A stretch of 64,000 bases of DNA from Campylobacteraceae bacterium (GCA_027034975.1 JALVWQ010000010.1:100512-164511); one strand, 5' to 3'. Positions 9,042 through 20,313 are shown, counted from the stretch's first letter. The notes: generated by a model not told the origin, from the letters alone. Made by a program: numbers and translations.

Positions 9042-9117
9042 TGGTGACCCGTCTTGGATTCGAACCAAGGGCCCACTCCTTAAAAGGGAGTTGCTCTACC
9101 GACTGAGCTAACGGGTC
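9042..9117 (-). tRNA. tRNA-Lys (anticodon TTT), copy 1
   Basis: 76-base cloverleaf with encoded CCA. The anticodon stem ACTCC/GGAGT encloses loop CTTTTAA, giving TTT. It is identical in sequence to the second tRNA-Lys at 9494-9569. Confidence 0.97.
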
Positions 9118-9130
9118 AAACAGTAAAAGT

Positions 9131-9146
9131 GGGGCAGGTAAGCCCC
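9131..9146. other. Small GC-rich hairpin inside the tRNA cluster
   Basis: Five-base-pair stem GGGGC (9131-9135) with GCCCC (9142-9146). On the minus strand it is followed by ACTTTT. It lies in the only long spacer of the cluster (9118-9209) and could be a weak terminator or a processing signal separating Lys-Glu-Val-Asp from Lys-Val. Confidence 0.4.
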
Positions 9147-9209
9147 TATAATTTTCTTTTTCTATATACTAAAGGAGGAGGATTAAAAATAATCAATTAG
9201 AAAAAGTGG

Positions 9210-9286
9210 TGGCGCGGCGGACGGGACTCGAACCCGCGACCTCCTGCGTGACAGGCAGGCATTCTAACCAGCTGAACTACCGCCGC
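9210..9286 (-). tRNA. tRNA-Asp (anticodon GTC)
   Basis: 77-base cloverleaf with acceptor stem GCGGCGG/CCGCCGC, discriminator G and encoded CCA. The anticodon stem CCTGC/GCAGG encloses loop CTGTCAC, giving GTC. Confidence 0.97.
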
Positions 9287-9295
9287 ACTTTCTCG

Positions 9296-9371
9296 TGGTG
9301 GTCGCTAGTGGACTCGAACCACTGGCATCTACCTTGTAAGGGTAGCGCTCTACCAACTGAGCTAAGCGACC
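9296..9371 (-). tRNA. tRNA-Val (anticodon TAC), copy 2
   Basis: 76-base cloverleaf, CCA encoded, anticodon TAC. It is nearly identical to the copy at 8957-9032. Confidence 0.97.
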
Positions 9372-9388
9372 TAAAAATCAGACTTTGA

Positions 9389-9464
9389 TGGCGACCCTTA
9401 GAGGATTTGAACCTCTGTTTCTGTGCGGAAAACACAGTATCCTTGGCCACTAGATGAAAGGGTC
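9389..9464 (-). tRNA. tRNA-Glu (anticodon TTC)
   Basis: 76-base cloverleaf with acceptor GACCCTT/AAGGGTC and encoded CCA. The anticodon stem CTGTG/CACAG encloses loop TTTTCCG, giving TTC. Confidence 0.97.
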
Positions 9465-9493
9465 ATCTAGCCCACTTCAGTCGTCTAATATAG

Positions 9494-9569
9494 TGGTGAC
9501 CCGTCTTGGATTCGAACCAAGGGCCCACTCCTTAAAAGGGAGTTGCTCTACCGACTGAGCTAACGGGTC
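9494..9569 (-). tRNA. tRNA-Lys (anticodon TTT), copy 2
   Basis: 76-base cloverleaf, CCA encoded, anticodon TTT. It is first in the transcription unit, just downstream of the consensus promoter at 9607-9635. Confidence 0.97.
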
Positions 9570-9606
9570 GCTCATCTTTAACGCCTATTTGCGTTTAAGT
9601 GGCGAG

Positions 9607-9635
9607 ATTATAGCCTAAAAATTTGGCTATGTCAA
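9607..9635 (-). promoter_or_regulatory. Promoter of the tRNA operon
   Basis: On the minus strand, a perfect -35 (TTGACA, bases 9635-9630) and a perfect -10 (TATAAT, 9612-9607) are separated by exactly 17 bases. Transcription would begin near 9600, about 30 bases before the first tRNA-Lys. This is the strongest sigma-70 promoter in the window. Confidence 0.92.
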
Positions 9636-9654
9636 GAGTTTTTTGGAAAAATAT

Positions 9655-10698
9655 TTAAAAAAACTCAAAAAAACCTTTTTCAGAGTCTATTATCATCTCA
9701 AGAGCTGTTCTTGCTGCCAACTCCTGGATAAATGTTCTATCCCCTTCAAAGTGATACTTCTCTATAACTTTTGACTCTCCATTGAGAACACCAATATAGA
9801 CAGTTCCAACTGGTTTCTCTTCGCTTCCACCAGTAGGGCCAGCAATACCGCTAATTGCTACAGCTATAGAGGCTTCAGCAGCCTTTTGTATACCATCAAG
9901 CATCTCATCAACACACTCTTTACTTACAGCACCATACTTTTCTAAAGTCTCTTTACGAACTCCGAGCCACTTCTCTTTAATTTCGTTACTATAGGTAACC
10001 ATAGATCCATGAAGAATCTTTGATGCCCCACTGACAGAGGTTATTTTAGCTGCTAAAAGCCCTCCTGTGCAGCTCTCGGCAATGGTTAATGTCTTCTCTT
10101 TTGCAGTTAGATAATCTACTAATGCCCGTTTTAAAGAGCGAACAGCTAAAATTTTTAAGTTTAGTTTTTGGGCAATATCTGTTAATATCATCTCTCCTGC
10201 TGCATCTTTGAGGATGACATTGTAACAACTTGGAAGAATTTTTGTTAAGCTCGCATGTGTGCCAAGTTTAACACGCATCTCCTCTAAACTTTCGCTATCG
10301 CCAAATACCTTAAAGTAAGCTAAATTGCTATTTACCATTGTGGCACTCTCTGGAAGCTGCTTAAAGAGAGTTATCTTTTTTGCAATAACTTGAATAGTGT
10401 CGAGATTAAAGAGTGAGCTATTATTTTTATCTTGCAGTTCAAATCCTGATGCCGTTAAAAGCTTGATAAGATCGTCATAAAGGTAGTCAATTACAAAGAG
10501 TGTACTGTTGCGTCCAATCTTTTTTATATCTTCTATTATTGTATTGAATATCTCTGGTGAAAGAGTTTGATAGCGATCTATATGTGTCGCATCTTTAATA
10601 TAGGGGAATACTCTCCTAAGATAGGCAAATTGTATATGGTCAGTATAGAGATTTGTACCGATAAATACAATATGATCAGGTTTTTCTAATTTTGACAT
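9655..10698 (-). CDS. CinA-family protein (C-terminal PncC domain with a divergent N-terminal region)
   Basis: Residues from about 190 onward form a CinA C-terminal domain, the nicotinamide-nucleotide amidohydrolase module: TIAESCTGGLLAAKIT, SVSGASKILHGSMVTYSNEIK, AISGIAGPTGGSEEKPVGTVYIG. The first 180 residues do not show the TGGLGPTxDD motif of the molybdopterin-binding domain normally at the N terminus of CinA and look like a lineage-specific domain. NMN deamidation is inferred from the C-terminal family. It is divergent from ileS. Confidence 0.8.
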   Translation of the reverse strand: MSKLEKPDHIVFIGTNLYTDHIQFAYLRRVFPYIKDATHIDRYQTLSPEIFNTIIEDIKKIGRNSTLFVIDYLYDDLIKLLTASGFELQDKNNSSLFNLDTIQVIAKKITLFKQLPESATMVNSNLAYFKVFGDSESLEEMRVKLGTHASLTKILPSCYNVILKDAAGEMILTDIAQKLNLKILAVRSLKRALVDYLTAKEKTLTIAESCTGGLLAAKITSVSGASKILHGSMVTYSNEIKEKWLGVRKETLEKYGAVSKECVDEMLDGIQKAAEASIAVAISGIAGPTGGSEEKPVGTVYIGVLNGESKVIEKYHFEGDRTFIQELAARTALEMIIDSEKGFFEFF

Positions 10699-10768
10699 TT
10701 TCTCTCCAAAGTACCTTATAGTTTTTGAAATAAGAAATATTATAACGAATTTGTAATAGAGTTTTGGT

Positions 10769-10774
10769 TATAAT
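10769..10774 (+). promoter_or_regulatory. -10 element of the ileS promoter
   Basis: A perfect TATAAT lies about 158 bases upstream of the ileS ATG, implying a leader RNA of roughly 150 bases. No good -35 is present at 16-18 bases. Confidence 0.6.
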
Positions 10775-10800
10775 CTTGCAATTTTTTAAAAAATATTTAA

Positions 10801-10909
10801 AAACATAAGTTCTTTGGAGTTAACTTCTCTCAGAACTAGTCTATTAGGAGCTTCTAAGAGATTTTGACTTCTATTTTACTTATTAGAGTAATCGAGTGAA
10901 CTTATGTTT
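10801..10909 (+). promoter_or_regulatory. Structured leader upstream of ileS, closed by a 12-bp inverted repeat
   Basis: AAACATAAGTTC (10801-10812) is exactly complementary to GAACTTATGTTT (10898-10909), which would close a leader domain of about 109 bases. It begins shortly after the predicted transcription start and ends seven bases before the ribosome-binding site (AAGGA, about 10917-10921). No T-box-type TGGNACC sequence is visible, so if it is regulatory it belongs to another class. Confidence 0.45.
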
Positions 10910-10931
10910 AAAATAAGAAGGATAAGCCAAA

Positions 10932-13685
10932 ATGGATTACAAAGAGACGATACTATTGCCAAAAACAACATTCCCTATGCGTGGGAATCTCCCTAAAAAT
11001 GAGCCGATTCGTTATAAGAAGTGGTTTGAGGGTGGTGTCTATGAGAAGATGAAAGCAAACCGTAAAGATCGCGAGATGTTTACGCTGCACGATGGGCCAC
11101 CCTATGCAAATGGCGATATCCATATTGGGCATGCTCTGAATAAGACGCTTAAAGATATCATTGTGAAGTACCACTACTTCCAAGGAAAAGCAGTTCGCTA
11201 CACTCCAGGTTGGGATTGTCACGGTTTACCAATTGAACAAAAAGTTGAAGAGAAGATAGGCAAAGAGAAGAAAGATGCTTTGAGTGTTTCAAAATTTAGA
11301 GAACTTTGCAGACAGCATGCGGCGAAGTTTGTAGAGCATCAAAAAGAGGGTTTTAAGGCACTTGGAATTATTGGTGATTGGGAACACCCATACCTCACTA
11401 TGGATTTTAAATTTGAGGCAAATATCTATAGAGCCCTATGTAATGTTGCAAAAGAGGGGCTTTTAGTAGAGCGAAGCAAGCCGATCTATTGGTCGTGGGC
11501 GGCTCAAACTGCGTTAGCTGATGCAGAGATTGAGTATAAAGATAAAGAGGATTACTCTTTATATGTTGCCTTTGAACTTAGCGACGAGGCGAAAAGAGAG
11601 TTAGCTATCGATGGGAAAGCTGCAGTCGTTATATGGACAACAACACCATGGACTCTGCCAGCAAATGTGGGGATTGCATTGCACCCAGATGAGAGCTATG
11701 TTTTAACAAAAGATGGATATATAGTTGCAAAGAGTCGAGTTGAATCTTTAGTAGAAGAGGGTGTTTTAAAAGATGCTACAGTTGTTAAAGAGATTGCTGC
11801 AAAAGATTTAGAGCATAAAAGAGCCGTAAATCCATTAAATAGTAGAGAGTCATATATAATCTTAGGCGATTTTGTAGAGTTAGATGGAGGAACTGGTGCA
11901 GTACACTCAGCTCCGGGACATGGTGAGGTTGACTACTTTGCTTCATTAAAGTATGATTTGCCAGTTATTATGCCAGTAGATGATAATGGCTTATATGATG
12001 AGAGTGTAGTAGGGTTAGGATTGCTCCCTAATCCGCAAGAGTTTGTTGGAATGCATGTATTTAAAGCAAACGAAAAGATTGTAGAGCTCTTAGGTGAGAG
12101 TGTTTTAAGTGTCGATAAATTTACCCACTCATACCCATTCTGCTGGAGAACAAAGAAGCCAGTTATCTATAGAGCAACAAAGCAGTGGTTTATTGCAGTC
12201 GATAAGGAGATGTCAAGTGGCAAGACACTCCGTCAAAGTGCCCTAGACTCTATAGAAGATGTTAAGTTCTATCCAGAGTGGGGTAAAAACCGCTTTAAAC
12301 CTATGATAGAGGGGCGACCAGATTGGTGTATTAGTAGACAAAGAAGCTGGGGTGTACCGATAGCATTCTTTAGAGTAAAAGCGACAAAAGAGGTTATTTT
12401 AGACGAGAAGGTACTCAACTTTGTTGCAATGATTTTTGAGCAGCAAGGATGTGATGCATGGTATGATCTGCCAATAGAGCAGTTGCTTTACCCTGGCAGC
12501 GGTTATAAGCCTGAGGAGTTAGAGAAGATTACCGATGTGCTTGATGTATGGTTTGACAGTGGCTCTACCTGGTATGCAACACTCACATCGCGTAATTATG
12601 ATGCAGGCAACTACCCAGCAGACCTCTATTTAGAAGGGACAGACCAACATAGAGGATGGTTCCAGAGCTCAATGCTTGTTAGCTGTGCAATTAATGGGCA
12701 TGCACCATATAAGGGGCTTTTAACTCACGGTTTTACGGTTGATGAGAAGGGTGAGAAGATGAGTAAGTCAAAAGGGAATGTTGTCGCTCCTCAGCAGGTT
12801 ACAAAAGAGTTTGGTTCTGAAATTTTGAGACTCTGGGTAGCCTTAAGCGACTACCAAAGTGACTTAAAGATTAGTAAAAATATCTTGCAACAAACTGCCG
12901 AGCAGTATCGAAAGATTCGAAATAGTCTGCGATTTTTACTTGCAAACCTTGATGGTTTAGATGAAGTTTTAGAGCTAGAGAAGTTTGGAGAGCTCGATAG
13001 ATGGATCTTGGCAAAAGCAAAGAGTGTCTTTGATGAGGTAAATAGTGAATTTGCAAAGTATGAGTTCTCAAGAGCATTTAGCCTTTTAAATAGTTTCTTA
13101 ACAAATGAGTTAAGTGGTATCTATATGGATCTCTGTAAAGATAGACTCTACTGTGATGCAAAAGATTCGCTCTCAAGAAGAGGAGCTCAAAGTGCAATGT
13201 ACTTCATTGCAAAATCGATGCTAGCTCTTGTTGCACCAGTATTGACTTACACAGCAGATGAGGCGATAGAGCACGCTCCTGATATCTTTAAAAAAGAGTT
13301 AAATGATATTTTTGATCTAGAGTATCAACCACTTCCTGAGATAGAGAGTAGCCTCACTAGCGACCTTTTAGTGAGTGCAAGAGAGAGCTTCTTTGAGGCG
13401 ATCGATAGACTCAAAAAAGAGAAGCTTATACGAACTACACTTGAACTTGCGATTGTTGGAGATAGCTCAATCTTTGGTTTAGAAGAGGCGAAAAACTTAG
13501 AGGATTGGTTTGGTGTGAGTGCGTTTGAGGACTCTTCTAGCGAGGAGCCGTTAGCTTCGTTCGAAGTAGATGGTAAGAGTTACAGCATTGTAAAAGCAAA
13601 AGGGCATAAGTGTCCAAGATGTTGGAGATTTACAAGCGAAGCAGAGGATACGCTCTGTGCACGATGTAGCGAGGTTGTAGCATAA
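10932..13685 (+). CDS. ileS: Isoleucyl-tRNA synthetase
   Basis: Class I aminoacyl-tRNA synthetase charging tRNA-Ile, with an editing domain. Motifs: PYANGDIHIGHALN (HIGH), the CP1 editing signature TTTPWTLPANVGIALHP and GTGAVHSAPGHG, WFDSGSTWY, and GEKMSKSKGN (KMSKS). The C terminus has a zinc finger CPRCWRF...CARC. Its length of 917 residues is normal. It is followed directly by a 37-codon membrane-protein gene and gatA, an order also known from Campylobacter jejuni. Confidence 0.98.
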   Translation: MDYKETILLPKTTFPMRGNLPKNEPIRYKKWFEGGVYEKMKANRKDREMFTLHDGPPYANGDIHIGHALNKTLKDIIVKYHYFQGKAVRYTPGWDCHGLPIEQKVEEKIGKEKKDALSVSKFRELCRQHAAKFVEHQKEGFKALGIIGDWEHPYLTMDFKFEANIYRALCNVAKEGLLVERSKPIYWSWAAQTALADAEIEYKDKEDYSLYVAFELSDEAKRELAIDGKAAVVIWTTTPWTLPANVGIALHPDESYVLTKDGYIVAKSRVESLVEEGVLKDATVVKEIAAKDLEHKRAVNPLNSRESYIILGDFVELDGGTGAVHSAPGHGEVDYFASLKYDLPVIMPVDDNGLYDESVVGLGLLPNPQEFVGMHVFKANEKIVELLGESVLSVDKFTHSYPFCWRTKKPVIYRATKQWFIAVDKEMSSGKTLRQSALDSIEDVKFYPEWGKNRFKPMIEGRPDWCISRQRSWGVPIAFFRVKATKEVILDEKVLNFVAMIFEQQGCDAWYDLPIEQLLYPGSGYKPEELEKITDVLDVWFDSGSTWYATLTSRNYDAGNYPADLYLEGTDQHRGWFQSSMLVSCAINGHAPYKGLLTHGFTVDEKGEKMSKSKGNVVAPQQVTKEFGSEILRLWVALSDYQSDLKISKNILQQTAEQYRKIRNSLRFLLANLDGLDEVLELEKFGELDRWILAKAKSVFDEVNSEFAKYEFSRAFSLLNSFLTNELSGIYMDLCKDRLYCDAKDSLSRRGAQSAMYFIAKSMLALVAPVLTYTADEAIEHAPDIFKKELNDIFDLEYQPLPEIESSLTSDLLVSARESFFEAIDRLKKEKLIRTTLELAIVGDSSIFGLEEAKNLEDWFGVSAFEDSSSEEPLASFEVDGKSYSIVKAKGHKCPRCWRFTSEAEDTLCARCSEVVA

Positions 13686-13799
13686 GTGGATTTGACAAAA
13701 CCAGTAACAGGTGAGATTATTTTTGGTGCAATTGTTGTAATCTTTATAATTATTGCTATTGGTTTAGCAATAGTACGATATTATAAGAAAAGAGATTAG
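13686..13799 (+). CDS. Small single-span membrane protein (37 aa)
   Basis: GTG-initiated ORF beginning on the base after the ileS stop codon: a short polar N terminus ([11 protein letters not shown]), one strongly hydrophobic helix of about 20 residues rich in Ile/Val, and a basic end RYYKKRD. It ends eight bases before gatA, and the GAGG upstream is at a permissive distance. C. jejuni has a small membrane-protein gene at the equivalent position between ileS and gatA (recalled, not checked), which supports a real gene. Function unknown. Confidence 0.7.
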   Translation: MDLTKPVTGEIIFGAIVVIFIIIAIGLAIVRYYKKRD

Positions 13800-13807
13800 G
13801 AGAGTCG

Positions 13808-16608
<2,801 letters not shown>

Positions 16609-16617
16609 AGGAAAGCA

Positions 16618-17628
16618 ATGAGCAAAAGAGTCTATGCAGCATTCCGATCGATAGGTGCTTATGTGCCCCAAAAGATCTTAACAAATGCTGATTTGGAGAA
16701 GATGGTAGATACCACCGATGAGTGGATTACCCAAAGAACAGGAATCAAAGAGCGGCATATTGCAGCAGATGATGAGTACACAAGCGATATGGGTGCAAAA
16801 GCAGCTGCCCTTGCGATCGAGCGTGCAGGGTTAGAGAGTAGCGATATTGACTTAGTAGTCTGTGCAACAGTAACGCCAGATTACTTTAACATGCCTTCTA
16901 CAGCGTGCGTTATCTCGGATAAGTTAGGGATCAAAAATGTACAAGCCTTTGATATTGCAGCAGCCTGTAGTGGATTTGTCTATGCTCTCTCAGTTGCAAA
17001 GGCGTTTGTAGAGTCAGGAATGAAAAAGAATGTACTTATTGTTGGGGCGGAGAAGTTTAGCTCTATTGTGGATTGGAGTGATAGAGCAACTTGCATCCTC
17101 TTTGGCGATGGAGCAGGTGCAGCAGTAATTAGTGCAAGCGATAATGAGAAAGAGGGAATAGTCGATATTCATGCAAGTGCTGATGGAAGCTATGCTGACT
17201 TCTTAATGACCCCAAGTCCAGGAAGCGTAAATCCAGCAACTAAAGAGGCATTAGAGCAGGGCTTACAGTATGTGAAAATGAAAGGAAACGAAACCTTTAA
17301 ACTTGCTGTAAAAACACTTACAAAAGATGTGCAAGAGATATTAGAGGCAAATGGTTTAGAGGGGAAAGATATTCCACACTTTGTACCACACCAAGCAAAT
17401 TACCGAATTATTAAAGCAGTTGGTGATAAGTTGAAGATGAGCGAAGAGCAAGTAGTCTTAACAGTCCATAAGTATGGGAACACCTCAGCAGCCTCAATAC
17501 CAATGGCAATAAACGACATCTATGAGAGTGGTCGCTTAAAGAGTGGTGAATTGATGCTGCTTGATACCTTTGGTGGCGGTTTAACATGGGCAAGTGCACT
17601 CCTTCCATTTGCACCAAATGATAAGTAG
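16618..17628 (+). CDS. fabH: Beta-ketoacyl-ACP synthase III
   Basis: Condenses acetyl-CoA with malonyl-ACP to start fatty-acid synthesis. Motifs: TDEWITQRTGIKERH, catalytic Cys in IAAACSGFVYAL (about residue 117), His in PHQANYRI (about 258) and Asn in KYGNTSAASIP. Its length of 336 residues is typical. Its last 11 bases overlap the MagIII gene. Confidence 0.96.
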   Translation: MSKRVYAAFRSIGAYVPQKILTNADLEKMVDTTDEWITQRTGIKERHIAADDEYTSDMGAKAAALAIERAGLESSDIDLVVCATVTPDYFNMPSTACVISDKLGIKNVQAFDIAAACSGFVYALSVAKAFVESGMKKNVLIVGAEKFSSIVDWSDRATCILFGDGAGAAVISASDNEKEGIVDIHASADGSYADFLMTPSPGSVNPATKEALEQGLQYVKMKGNETFKLAVKTLTKDVQEILEANGLEGKDIPHFVPHQANYRIIKAVGDKLKMSEEQVVLTVHKYGNTSAASIPMAINDIYESGRLKSGELMLLDTFGGGLTWASALLPFAPNDK

Positions 17629-18277
17629 TGCAACTGAGCTTTTTCTAAAGCTAAAAGAGTTAGGCTATGATAATAGATCAAGAGACCCTTGGTGGTGGCC
17701 GCAGAGTGGCAGCTTTAAAGTTGTAGTTGGTGCAATACTTACCCAAAATAGTTCGTGGCAAAATGTAGAAAAATCACTTTATAACTTAGAAGAGCACTCT
17801 TTCATAGAGCTTGAGGCTCTAGCATCTACCCCTTTAGCACTTTTAGAAGAGCGTATTCGCCCAAGTGGATTCTTTAGAGCAAAATCGAAAAATTTACAAC
17901 AACTCTCTCGCAATATTTTAGATGACTTTGGTGCATTTAATGCATTTCAAGAGAGTGTTACACGAGAGTGGCTCTTAGCACAAAGAGGGATAGGGCAAGA
18001 GAGTGCCGATGCAATTTTAAATTATGCATGCTACCAAGAGGCATTTGTGGTAGATAGTTATACCCATAGGCTTTTGCAAGCATTTGGATACGATTTTAGC
18101 AGCTACGAAGAGTTGCAAGAGTGGATTGTAGATGATTTCTCTACGAACTATAAAGTGGTTTTTCCAGAACTCACGAGAGCACAAGCCTATGCACGGGCAC
18201 ATGGTATGGTGGTTGAGTATTGTAAAGTTAATAAAAAAGGGAGAGCAGTTACCATTGAACAACTGCTACAAACGTAA
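17618..18277 (+). CDS. magIII: MagIII-type 3-methyladenine DNA glycosylase (HhH-GPD family without Fe-S cluster)
   Basis: Base-excision repair glycosylase of the endonuclease III superfamily. The characteristic start DPWWWPQSGSFKVVVGAILTQNSSW and the HhH region LLAQRGIGQESADAILNYACY are followed by the catalytic Asp in VVDSYTHRL. No C-terminal cysteine cluster is present, which distinguishes MagIII (H. pylori HP0602) from Nth. The start at 17618 gives 219 residues, close to the 218 of the H. pylori enzyme; an in-frame ATG 24 bases earlier lies deeper within fabH. Confidence 0.85.
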   Translation: MISSATELFLKLKELGYDNRSRDPWWWPQSGSFKVVVGAILTQNSSWQNVEKSLYNLEEHSFIELEALASTPLALLEERIRPSGFFRAKSKNLQQLSRNILDDFGAFNAFQESVTREWLLAQRGIGQESADAILNYACYQEAFVVDSYTHRLLQAFGYDFSSYEELQEWIVDDFSTNYKVVFPELTRAQAYARAHGMVVEYCKVNKKGRAVTIEQLLQT

Positions 18278-19200
18278 TGGCAAAGCAGAAAAAGAGAGCA
18301 ACGCTAGAGGATTTTAAAGAGCGGCTAGAGGCGATCAATCCAGAGCTTTTTAAGATGTTAAGTGAGCCAAAAAGCCATTTTAGTTTTCGCATCAATCGTA
18401 ATAGAGCAGATGTAGAGAGTGTAGTAAAAAAACTAAAAGAGGAGGGCTTTGAACCGCAAGCACTTTCGTGGATAGATGAAGCTTTTGTGCTACCAATAGA
18501 GCAGCGAGAGGCCCTTGTAAAATCGAGCCCCTATAGTGCAAAAGAGATCTATATTCAAAACCTCTCTTCAATTTTTGCCGCCCATGCTTTAAGAGTGACT
18601 AAGAGTGATTGGGTCTTAGATTTAGCAGCAGCTCCTGGTGGTAAAAGCTTAATCTTTAGCGAAAAGGCAAAAAAGGTAAGTGCAGTCGAGCCCGATAAGA
18701 GCCGCTTCTTTATGATGAAGCGAAACTTTAAAGAGTCACTAGCTAAAAATATACAAACATACAACAAAGATGGAAGATTTATCTACAAAGCTTGCCCTGA
18801 GCTCTTTGATGCAGTTTTTTTAGATGCTCCATGCAGCTCAGAAGCCCATTTTGATATAGATAAAGGGATAACCTGGTGGAGCCCACGGCGTATCTATAAA
18901 TTTGCAAAACTGCAAAAAGAGTTGATAATTTCTGCTTTTGAATCGCTTAAAAGTGGCGGCGAAATGATCTATGCAACCTGTACATTTGCCCCAGAAGAGA
19001 ATGAGGCAGTCGTAAACTACCTCTTAAAAAAGTACCCAAATGCAAAGCTTTTACCAATTAAACATAACTTCAAAAATACCCAAGAGGGGCTTACGAAGTG
19101 GCAAGAGGAGGCGTACTCTAGCGAGCTTTCTAAGACGCTTCGTTTCTTGCCAAAAGGAGCCTTTAGCGGATTCTACATAGCAAAGATAGCAAAGAGGTGA
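18277..19200 (+). CDS. RsmB/NOP2-family RNA (cytosine-5) methyltransferase
   Basis: SAM-dependent RNA m5C methyltransferase. The SAM loop LDLAAAPGGKSL, the catalytic Cys motif DAPCSSEAHFD and the second conserved Cys in YATCTFAPEENEAVV are all present. At 307 residues it is shorter than RsmB/RsmF and lacks the NusB-like N-terminal domain; campylobacterial genomes usually carry this short form. It shares a TAATG overlap with magIII. The target nucleotide (rRNA or tRNA) is unassigned. Confidence 0.88.
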   Translation: MAKQKKRATLEDFKERLEAINPELFKMLSEPKSHFSFRINRNRADVESVVKKLKEEGFEPQALSWIDEAFVLPIEQREALVKSSPYSAKEIYIQNLSSIFAAHALRVTKSDWVLDLAAAPGGKSLIFSEKAKKVSAVEPDKSRFFMMKRNFKESLAKNIQTYNKDGRFIYKACPELFDAVFLDAPCSSEAHFDIDKGITWWSPRRIYKFAKLQKELIISAFESLKSGGEMIYATCTFAPEENEAVVNYLLKKYPNAKLLPIKHNFKNTQEGLTKWQEEAYSSELSKTLRFLPKGAFSGFYIAKIAKR

Positions 19201-19205
19201 TATTT

Positions 19206-19577
19206 TTACATTCTCCCTCTATGTTTTTGTCTCTGTGAGATATAGCTTTCGATATCACTTTTAAGACTACTACAATCTGAGCTATTTAAGATTGCCTCTG
19301 CAGTTGATGAGTAATCTTTAGTAATGTCACCTCTTGCAAAGAAGTCGCCGCTTACTGCGTCGCTGTGTGCTGCAATTACTCTATAGGCACAGCTATTTTT
19401 TGCTTGTTTCGATACTGCAACACTCTTCCCACTTTGTTCTACTGATGTAGTGTAGTAGCCATTATATTTCATATAGGCTTCCATTAAAAAGAGTTTATCA
19501 AATGCTCTTGGGTTTTGGTCGGCTAAGAGTTTACTCTCCATAAAGCGGATATGGTCTGCTAATTTAGTAGCGGCTTC
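19206..19577 (-). pseudogene. 3' remnant of a gene of unknown function, truncated next to an IS element
   Basis: The frame reads on past the first ATG at 19541 with protein-like sequence (EAATKLADHIRFMESKL) up to a stop at 19578-19580, where IS-like sequence begins. The 5' part of the gene is therefore missing, probably lost with the insertion. The remaining ~123 residues include NSCAYRVIAAHSDAVSG and a basic end. I do not recognise the family, and I find no matching 5' half on the other side of the element. Confidence 0.55.
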
Positions 19578-19580
19578 TTA

Positions 19581-20206
19581 GTCCCCAGAAAGGTTGAAAC
19601 CTCCGTCTTTAAGATGGATAGATTTATCTCACTATCAATAATGGTATAATCGAAAAGATCTCCCCGATGCATGCATCGGTTGGAGTTAAGGTTAAAAAAC
19701 AGTGTGGTATGATAACGTATGAGTGATCGTATCTATAAAAGTCATAATAAGACAGTATTACTTTACCACTTAGTGTTTCCTGCAAAGTACAGAAGAAAAG
19801 TATTTTCAAAAGAAGTTAAAGAGACATAAGTAAAAGTTTGTGAGGAGATTTCAGAGAGATTTGAGATCAATTTTATTGAAATAGGGAACGATAAAAATCA
19901 TGTGCATTTTTTAGTGCAAGGAGTACCAAAAATGCCGGTGTCAAGAATAGTACAAATTATCAAAAGTATTACAGCAAGGGAGATTTTTGCAAGACATAAA
20001 GAGATAAAAAAGATGTTGTGGGGTGGAAACTTATGGACAAGTGGATTTTATGCAAATACTGTTGGACAATATGGTAATGAGGATATGATACGAACATATG
20101 TTAAAAAACAAGGGAAAGAATACAAAAAAGTATATACAGGTCAGTTAAAATTTGACATGTAGGTTAGAACGGCAGTGATACCACGTTGCTTGCGCGGGGG
20201 TAGTTC
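19581..20206 (+). mobile_element. IS200-type (IS200/IS605 family, TnpA-only) element, boundaries approximate
   Basis: Contains a degenerate tnpA and end-proximal palindromes: a perfect 16-base palindrome (19664-19679, CCGATGCA core) upstream of tnpA, a shorter imperfect hairpin near 19610-19625, and a GC-rich imperfect hairpin near 20180-20200 downstream. IS200-type elements use subterminal hairpins instead of inverted repeats, and ~630 bp is a normal size. The left limit is set by the truncation of the neighbouring gene; the right limit is a guess. Confidence 0.6.
19719..20162 (+). pseudogene. tnpA: IS200-type transposase TnpA with an in-frame ochre codon
   Basis: HUH/Y1 single-strand transposase. 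Reading from ATG 19719 gives 36 residues (start MSDRIYKSHN, with YHLVFPAKYRRKVF), then TAA at 19827-19829, then the rest of the protein in the same frame: HUH motif KNHVHFLVQG, LWGGNLWTSGFYANTVG and the region of the catalytic tyrosine (YVKKQGKEY). Total 147 codons, the usual family length. The stop is the only visible lesion, so inactivation seems recent. Confidence 0.85.
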
Positions 20207-20313
20207 ATTTAGAAGAAAAAAACCGTTTTAGAGATAAATCTGTCTTAATGAGGTAGTATTGGGAGGATGAGTTCGACAGGCTCCAAGAAAGTGGTATTTC
20301 AGCACCTTTTGTT

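Noticed and set aside
9206..9388. Plus-strand ORF with a start like MVARRTGLEPATSC across the tRNA cluster
   Set aside because: It is entirely antisense to tRNA-Asp and tRNA-Val; its peptide is the translation of tRNA complements, a known annotation artefact.
10775..10931. T-box leader for ileS
   Set aside because: No TGGNACC-type antiterminator bulge, no terminator hairpin with T-run; T-boxes are not expected in this phylum.
17594..17617. Upstream ATG start for the MagIII gene
   Set aside because: It lies deeper within fabH, and the ATG at 17618 gives the length of the characterised H. pylori enzyme.
19624..19809. Minus-strand ORF across the IS left end
   Set aside because: It is antisense to the IS200 palindrome and the start of tnpA, and its peptide has no protein-like features.
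19581..20206. TnpB-type IS605 with guide RNA
   Set aside because: Only TnpA is encoded; there is no RuvC/TnpB ORF nearby. The hairpin at 19610-19625 resembles an IS605 end, but that is insufficient.
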